NCBI GenBank assembly: GCA_947650285.1
Contig: CANTFL010000086.1
Span: forward strand, 1,054,001 to 1,118,000
DNA from: Hyaloperonospora brassicae
Taxonomy: Eukaryota; Oomycota; Peronosporomycetes; Peronosporales; Peronosporaceae
Direction of reading: 5' to 3'
DNA: 64,000 nt
Part shown: in pieces, positions 57,778 through 64,000 of the stretch
How the letters are laid out: each line of letters opens with the position of its first letter
Numbering within the stretch: the stretch's first letter is position 1
Position numbers and translations under genes: made by a program
The notes under the pieces: model-generated
Database searches by the model: none
What the model saw: only the letters and a program-made list of their open reading frames with translations
What the model was told of the DNA's origin: nothing

Positions 57778-58775
57778 CTAGCTCAGACATCTGCTCGGTG
57801 TCTTTTCGATGAGTCGGCAGGTCGGTCGGCAGGTCCGGCTATTTGTATTTTCATAGAAACCCAAAGCAACTATCGTTCTCTGTTTGCGACCTGCTTCTTC
57901 CACGTTGTAAGTATGAGCGGGGGGTCTGAGTCAATCGAAAAAAACAACAACTGGTCTTCAACTACCACAATTTCTTTGCAACGAGCTGAGTTGGAGCAGA
58001 GCGTAAGCTATTTACGGACCCCTTTCGGATGGGTGGGGACGGCCAAGCTGCAGGATATGGATAGACCGGGAGGTTGTGAGGTGTAGTAACCCTAGTGTTG
58101 CCATGCACTTGTTGTGTGGTGAAGCTGCTGGTGGGGCAGCTTGCATCTTGACGAGGAGGATGAGACAGACAATAAGAGAGACGTGGGCAGATCCTGCCTG
58201 CACAACTGCAGCAAGAACGTGCTTCTGTCGATAAACTAATGTGGGAAAACGAGTTGGTGGCTTGCTCTTGCGCTGGGCGACGGGGTCGCCGTCAACTTTT
58301 GTTTTGTTCTTTCACATACTGTAAATGACAAAAGCGATATGCACGTCTTCCAGACACGAGCACAGACGTCCACTTACCCACCCGAAGACACACATAGAAA
58401 GTAGCTACCAAGATAGTCGTCATTTACCTTACGCACACTCACTCATCGAATCGATCTCGGGCTTGCAATAAACCTGTCATGATTGCAAGGCGTACCACAC
58501 AACTGTTACTGAAGCTATTGAGCCCAATGGCTCAGCCCCGAACGGCGAACGAAGTCGCATAGAGCCCTGTCATGTTGGATGAGCGAAAACGATAATGTGA
58601 CGCACGCCCACGAGCTCAGCTGCTGCCACGCTGCTGTGCGCAGTTTGACGAACAGCACGAACTTGCCTGGCGGGTTCGCCGACACGCTAACCGGCCAAGC
58701 ACAAACAAGTGCTGCTGTTTACACGAAAGTGGGTACCATTAATGAGCTTAAAATTAAGAGATGGCGAGGGTGCAG
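57778..58775. other. Convergent spacer after glucan synthase 2
   Basis: 1.0 kb between the 3' ends of glucan synthase 2 (+) and the PA-ankyrin gene (-). Short open frames only (the longest about 79 codons); nothing recognised. Confidence 0.6.
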
Positions 58776-61700
58776 CTATCCCTGCATTCGGGTGAGGTCA
58801 GGAGTTGAAACAACATGACGCATGCCGACGAGGTCGGCGGCCGAACGATTACTCACACCACTGTGGGGACCTCCAGCATTCCTTTGACCGAAGGGCGTGA
58901 AGCTGCTCGGTGTGCTCACAGGTGCTCGGACATTGCGGGTACGAGGTAAAGGGCTGACCTTCAGTTTGCACAGGATTTCCGAAAACTTCTGTGTATCCGG
59001 CTGGAAACGCTTCAGATCGAGATTCCGACGCGACTCTCGAGGAACTTTGTCCTTCTGGGGACCGGGCAGTTCACTTTCGTCCTTGCATGTGAGATCGATG
59101 GAAGACTGTGACCGCAAGATGGGCATTGTCAACTCTAACGATAGTGGTGATGTATCGCTGCTTTGATCACCGTCATCTCCAGACTTCCCCAGCACCGACT
59201 CAACGTTATCTTCAATCGAGGACACGGTGCTACTCCGGCGGCGCACTCCGCTTTCGTCTTCTTCTGGCAAATGCGAGCTGCGATTGCTGGAGTCGCTTTT
59301 CGGACCAGACCCCACCACAGCAGACGCGCCGCTTAGGCCGACACCACCCAAACCAGCCGTGATTTCTCTTATGCGCATCACGTCAAGCTCTTCGGCATCA
59401 ACTTCGTTGTCGATCTCGATAGCCATAGCGCTTTCCGTGTTTCCTCGATACGTTTGAGTCGCTAGGCTCTGAATAGCATCTTCCATCGCGTGCAACCACT
59501 GCTCTTGCCGCCCCCACGTGTCAATAAGCACAATAAAGCTTTTGTAACCCTTTGAAGAAAACTGTAGGCCATGCGCGCCACTCCCCGGACCCTCAGTCAC
59601 ACCAAAGCTATACCACTTGCGGACCGACGTCGGGATGACCCACTTCATGCGCTTCGCCCAATTGGCGCTTTGAAGCGTGTCACAATACCAGAGCTTGTCA
59701 CATACTTGGCACAGTCCAAAAAACGTTATGGTAAACGTGAGTGCGTGGAACGGCATTGGCACTGGGAACTGGATGAACGAGCTCACACGCGTAGGCTCTG
59801 GAATCGGTATATGGTCGTGGACTTTGTCCTTCTTGTACATGAAGCCTGTGATGAACTCGTCCGTATACGTGACCTTACAGTAGTGGCTCGCAGCACCCGA
59901 GAAAATGTTCTCCAGGTGGCCACTATACTCACCCATCTCGGTAATCGTGAGCGTGGCCGACACATACTCGACGGCACTTTGCTTCAGCTTCAAGCACCCG
60001 TGGCACAACGGTGCGTTGCGCTCGCCTAGCGGTAGCATCTCGACACGGTTCTGCTCCGCGATAACGTGCTCAAATTTCACCCACTTTTCGTGCTGCGACG
60101 TGTACTGCCGTACGATGTCTTGACACGTAATTGCGACTGATCCACTCCTGGAATTCGGGGTACTGACATAACAAAACGAAACGTGTTAGAACGTCTAAGC
60201 TGACACGTCGCACGACATCTACGTACTTTGTCAACGTGAAAACGCTGTTCGCGATCGTCGTCATGTGACCCTTGTACTGCACGTGCTTTTTGTACGCCTG
60301 AATGACGAAATCCAAGATATTCGCGCCTTCGATGAAGAGACTGTTCAGCAATGGAGATGACGGCAAGCGCTTCTGGTCGGGATCCATCAAAACGAATCTG
60401 ATGACGTCTGTGAGTTCGTGATGCAACATGCTGTTGCTCGGGTGCGACCCGTAGCAGGCTAGTAAGCACGGCATCAAGCCAGAATTTGCCAACTGGTAGT
60501 CCACATCTCCACTTTGCAAAAATACGCATCGCTTGAGAAACGTGATGATGTGCAAAAGCGCAGATCCTTTGGCGCTCACAGCTTTGACACTGCCGGGGTT
60601 GGAGGAAGCCAATAGTGCGTGGAGCGCGTCGGCATTCGACGTGACCACTGCCCGGCACAATATCACAAACTTCTCCACTCGAGGAATAAGTGCCGATAAC
60701 AACGACACGTAGACAGTCTTTAACAGGCCTTCGATACCCGTAACATCACGTTTTTTCTTGTGGTACCCCAGCGTACTCATCAGCATCATAACAATGGACA
60801 ATGCACCACCTTCACAAACGACGAGCGACGTGCATCCCTCTGTACTCTGGCGACAAACCTCCGCGAATCCTAGATCGAGCAATGTGCCAAACGAGACATC
60901 GGTCGTGTTGAGTAGAAATACCAACAGCGACTTAAACAGCTCGTTGTGATGGAGGGGAAACTGCTGGTCCGTTATCAGCGGCAATGAGTGATCTGCGTTT
61001 TCCACGAAAGTCGCCACGTTGTTCATGATGTACACCGAAGGTGGATAGATGATGTAGTTTATCAGTGAGCAAATGTTCTCGACCGAGTCTCGCTGGAACG
61101 AGGTCCCCACACCCCAGCCCAACGTTCGCTGCCACGAGTACAAGCGAGCGAATAAACAACCGAATATACCGCTCTTCTGCACGCTGCGCTGTCCTTCTTC
61201 CGACATGTCTGAATACAGTAACCACACAAGGGTATCGCAAATCGAATCGAGGCCGATATGACAAACTAGCCAGGGCACAACAAATCGCCCTTCGTTAGCT
61301 AGGAACCGCCAGATTAGCCCTCCAAGGCTCTGATTCACGATCAAGTGGTTGACTACTTTACAAAAGAGAACCAGCAGTACTTCATCCAAGGGATCTGCAG
61401 TACAAAGAAAGTTGAATAGCACTTTCATGTACCCAGATGCAGTTTTGACGTCATAGTCATCAGCAGAGTTCAAAGCCCATCCACCGCCAACGAGCGTGTA
61501 ACCTTTCTGGAATATATGTGGCGGGTACCACAGTGCAACTTCGCTGCAAAAATGCTGCACGGTATACTTGCCGTAGTTCGGGTCATCTGCGCAGTCCGAC
61601 TCGGAAGATGATGCTGGAACCGTCAATAAGCGAAACACCTCATAAATAATTCGCGGCTGCTCCAGCCAACTACTTGACTTGTGCTCTCGCAGCATCTCTC

Positions 61701-63606
61701 GATACAAAACATCGACCGACATTTCACTGCTTTTCGCAATCCTCAACAAATCTTGCAAAGTCGAGTCCTGCATGGCGACGGTTTCTTCAATCTTGCGACG
61801 ATGGTCCCGGACGGATTCCTACACAGAATCGATGGATGTTACAAACAAAGTGGCCGAACAGTGACTACAAAAGTGCTGTACTCACACTTTCAGCTTGTTC
61901 ACGCAAGTAATTTTCAATATCAGTGTGCCCTGCTATCATCGCTATATGCTCTGCAGTGTTCCCGTCTCTCTGCACATCACCAATAATTGCTACCATAAGT
62001 TCAGGGCGCAAAAAACGTTCAACGAGCCATGTGCTTACATCCTTTGCAGTCAGACTGGCACCAGCCTTGACAAGTACTTTTACACAGCCAAGATTCCCGG
62101 CACGTGCAGCTTCCATCAGAGCGGTGGTCGAGTTTGGCTGCTCAGAACAAAGGTCAATCACCGGCGGTCGTAGAGCTACTGAGTATGAAGTACTAGAGTC
62201 AAGCAAAAGAAATACGCACGCTTGGGGTCTCGAGCTCTGCGCCCTTTTCGAGCAGAGCTGAACAGCACTCTTCCAGGCCACCTCGGGCAGCAATATGAAG
62301 TGCAGTAGTTCCGCGACTCTAAGATGGAAACGTTTCACACAATCATACTACTTTTAGTGGCCAGCCACTTTTGTACAACGTATCAACGCTGCAACGCACC
62401 CGGTTTCTTGACAAATTCACTCTTGCTCCTTTCTTGACAAGCATTCTCACGCATTTCGCACGGCCGTCTCGGGTGGCGACCATCAAAGCGGTCATGCCGT
62501 GTACCTGACGTATTCATCATTAGTCCTACACTTGTTGCGACGGAACAGAAAAAAACTCACATCTTCCAAGTCGAGGCTGGCGCCGAACATCAGTAGAGCT
62601 CGCGCCGCTTCTACATTGCCGACTGAACATGCCATCATCAGTGGCGACACACCCGTAGGCTATAATGATCGTGCAAGCACAATGACATTCAGAATCAGTA
62701 AAAAGAATCCGCCGTGTATGACTGCTCATGTCAGCCCAAAGACCACCTTTTGTTCGTCCAGCGACACGCCTAGACTGTGTAGGATTTCGATGCAGTCCAC
62801 ATGCCCATTTTCGGCAGCATCACACAACGTCATTGCTTTTGGAAAATTCTGCAAGTTGAACCATGCAGTCCCGCAATCAGCATGGCCAAGCGATATATGA
62901 GTGCTCACCATGCAACATACGAACATCCTATGCGACTCACATCCACGACACTTCCTGACGCATCAAGCTTCAACAAGTGTCTCAGCAGCTCGACGTCTCC
63001 AGCACGCGCTGCAGTCTGGATCCCGAAGTACACATCGTCCGGCACAACATGTTTACAGGCCTGTTCTCTCCAGAGCAATTCGATCGAGATCCGTGATGGT
63101 CGGTCAACTAGTAGTTGGTCGGCATGGTACTTGGATAGCAGCACAATTGGAATGGACACTGACTGACGTCCAGACGAATGAAAGCCGTCAAAAAGCGACT
63201 GGGTCGCGCGTTTGTTGTCTGCTGTTGTCTCAATAAAGACAATGCCAATGACCCCGAGATCCAACAGACGGCGAACAATGTCTGGAAAATGAACGCGACC
63301 GCCTCGTTCGACGATGGCAATGTTTCCCGTTAGATCCGTCTTGTTTTTAATCTCTCCGTCTGCCTTGAGAGGGTCCGTATACACCGCCGTTCCCACGACT
63401 GTACGGGACACGCGGTCGTATCGGTAACTACACGGCTCTGCAAAGTGGTAGCCCACCACTGCACTTGTAGGGCTGTTCTGTACGTGCACATTGGCGTCAA
63501 TATTGCCAGCAGCTGCCACGGACTGTTGCTTGGGACTGCGCTGCCAACACACGAACGGTATCCCATCACTCCGCGAGCCATTGGCCGTCGACTGTTCATT
63601 GCCCAT
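58776..63606 (-). CDS. PA domain / ankyrin / ARM-like / PH-like multidomain protein
   Basis: Eight exons join in frame: 63606-62941, 62848-62747, 62659-62561, 62504-62400, 62318-62220, 62137-61886, 61818-60227 and 60162-58776, giving 1433 residues. The start MGNEQST fits N-myristoylation (Gly2, Ser6). A protease-associated (PA) domain lies at about 55-180 (GNIAIVERGGRVHFPDIVRR, then SIPIVLLSKYHADQLLV). Ankyrin repeats run from about 190 to 430. Exons 2-5 each encode one repeat of 33-35 codons with phase-0 introns (for example TALHIAARGGLEECCSALLE). A long helical ARM/HEAT-like region fills exon 7. Exon 8 has a cysteine-containing segment (PLCHGCLKLK) and a possible PH-like fold near 1180-1260 ending GRQEQWLHAMEDAIQSLA, then a Ser-rich tail. 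The exon 7-8 junction restores the frame to AITCQDIVRQYTSQHEKW. It is probably a membrane-associated scaffold; I know no named family with this full layout. Confidence 0.82.
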
Positions 63607-64000
63607 TGGTTACAGACGCTACTGCAGTCAATCCTAGCAGGTATCAGCGTGAAGGAAGCAAAGAGACGCGAGCAAACGTCGACTCGAGACACTGAGCGCG
63701 GACGGATATCTTGGGATCTTGTGGATCGGCACGAGACCAGTGCAGTCGCTCGCTGTGTCGGACAAAAGCGAAGGAGGAGGCGATGGAGAAGGTGGCAGAA
63801 TGGCGGAGCAAAGGCGAACGCTGCGGACGTGGCGCCGTGTGGCTCGGATAGCCGTTACCCTGACGCGACGACGGGAGCGCTCCTTTGGTTTGGTGTTTGC
63901 CAAATGTTAGTTTGGGCGTTTTGGTCGGTAAGTGTGTTTCTTGTTTTAGGGATAGTGGTCAGGTGACACGTTACTGTATGTTTGTATGGAAAAAGAGGAC
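63607..64000 (+). other. Upstream flank, possible start of a divergent gene
   Basis: A short plus frame begins MAEQRRTLRTWRRVARIAV near 63800 and stops at 63910. Another frame reaches a good donor (GTAAGT) at about 63929 but lacks a convincing ATG. A divergent gene may begin here and continue outside the window; this cannot be decided from what is visible. Confidence 0.25.

Noticed and set aside
63445..63966. 173-codon plus open frame at the window's end
   Set aside because: Most of it is antisense to exon 1 of the PA-ankyrin gene. Only the last 300 bp could belong to a real gene, and that is noted as uncertain.

Overview
The window looks like nuclear DNA of an oomycete, most likely of the Phytophthora/downy mildew group. 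The reasons are: compact genes with short GT-AG introns (about 50-400 bp, mostly 60-110); very large beta-1,3-glucan (callose-type) synthases with an N-terminal MIT-like segment; multidomain signalling and lipid-transfer proteins of stramenopile type; and AT-rich, gene-poor repeat blocks set between tight clusters of housekeeping genes. This is inferred from protein content; no rRNA or marker gene is present to confirm it.

Layout. 1-1.8 kb: nothing recognisable. 1.8-4.6 kb: CSN6 (COP9 signalosome subunit 6, four exons) and cytosolic seryl-tRNA synthetase (one exon), both on +. 4.6-25.5 kb: a gene-poor AT-rich block of decayed repeats. Its one well-defined element is a complete but dead Ty1/copia retrotransposon at 11,316-16,820, with two LTRs, a perfect 5-bp target duplication, a half-tRNA-iMet-type primer site, and gag, protease, integrase, RT and RNase H remnants. 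25.5-27.6 kb: an arginine/serine-rich protein (-) and an EIF1AD-like protein (+), diverging from a spacer that carries nine copies of a 23-bp minisatellite. 29.0-33.8 kb: an 11-exon gene (-) for a protein with F-BAR, a second BAR-like region, GRAM, VASt (StARkin) and a C-terminal membrane anchor, which suggests a sterol-transfer protein at membrane contact sites. 35.3-36.5 kb: ribosomal protein eL8 (RPL7A). 37.46-37.74 kb: a SINE-like insertion. 38.0-42.4 kb: a secreted DUF2817 (M14-like) peptidase, a RING-CH E3 ligase and a TBC1D20-type Rab GAP. 43.5-57.8 kb: two tandem glucan synthases. 58.8-63.6 kb: an 8-exon gene (-) for a PA-ankyrin-ARM-like-PH-like protein in which each of four consecutive exons encodes one ankyrin repeat.

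The genes do not form a pathway in the bacterial sense, but several act on membranes. The glucan synthases make wall beta-1,3-glucan at the plasma membrane. The F-BAR/GRAM/VASt protein probably moves sterols between membranes. The TBC1D20-like protein would regulate Rab1-type traffic. Three proteins (RING-CH, TBC1D20-like, PA-ankyrin) begin Met-Gly-x-x-x-Ser, the consensus for N-myristoylation. Exon structures were worked out by hand from reading frame, GT-AG sites and expected family sequence, and have not been checked against transcripts.
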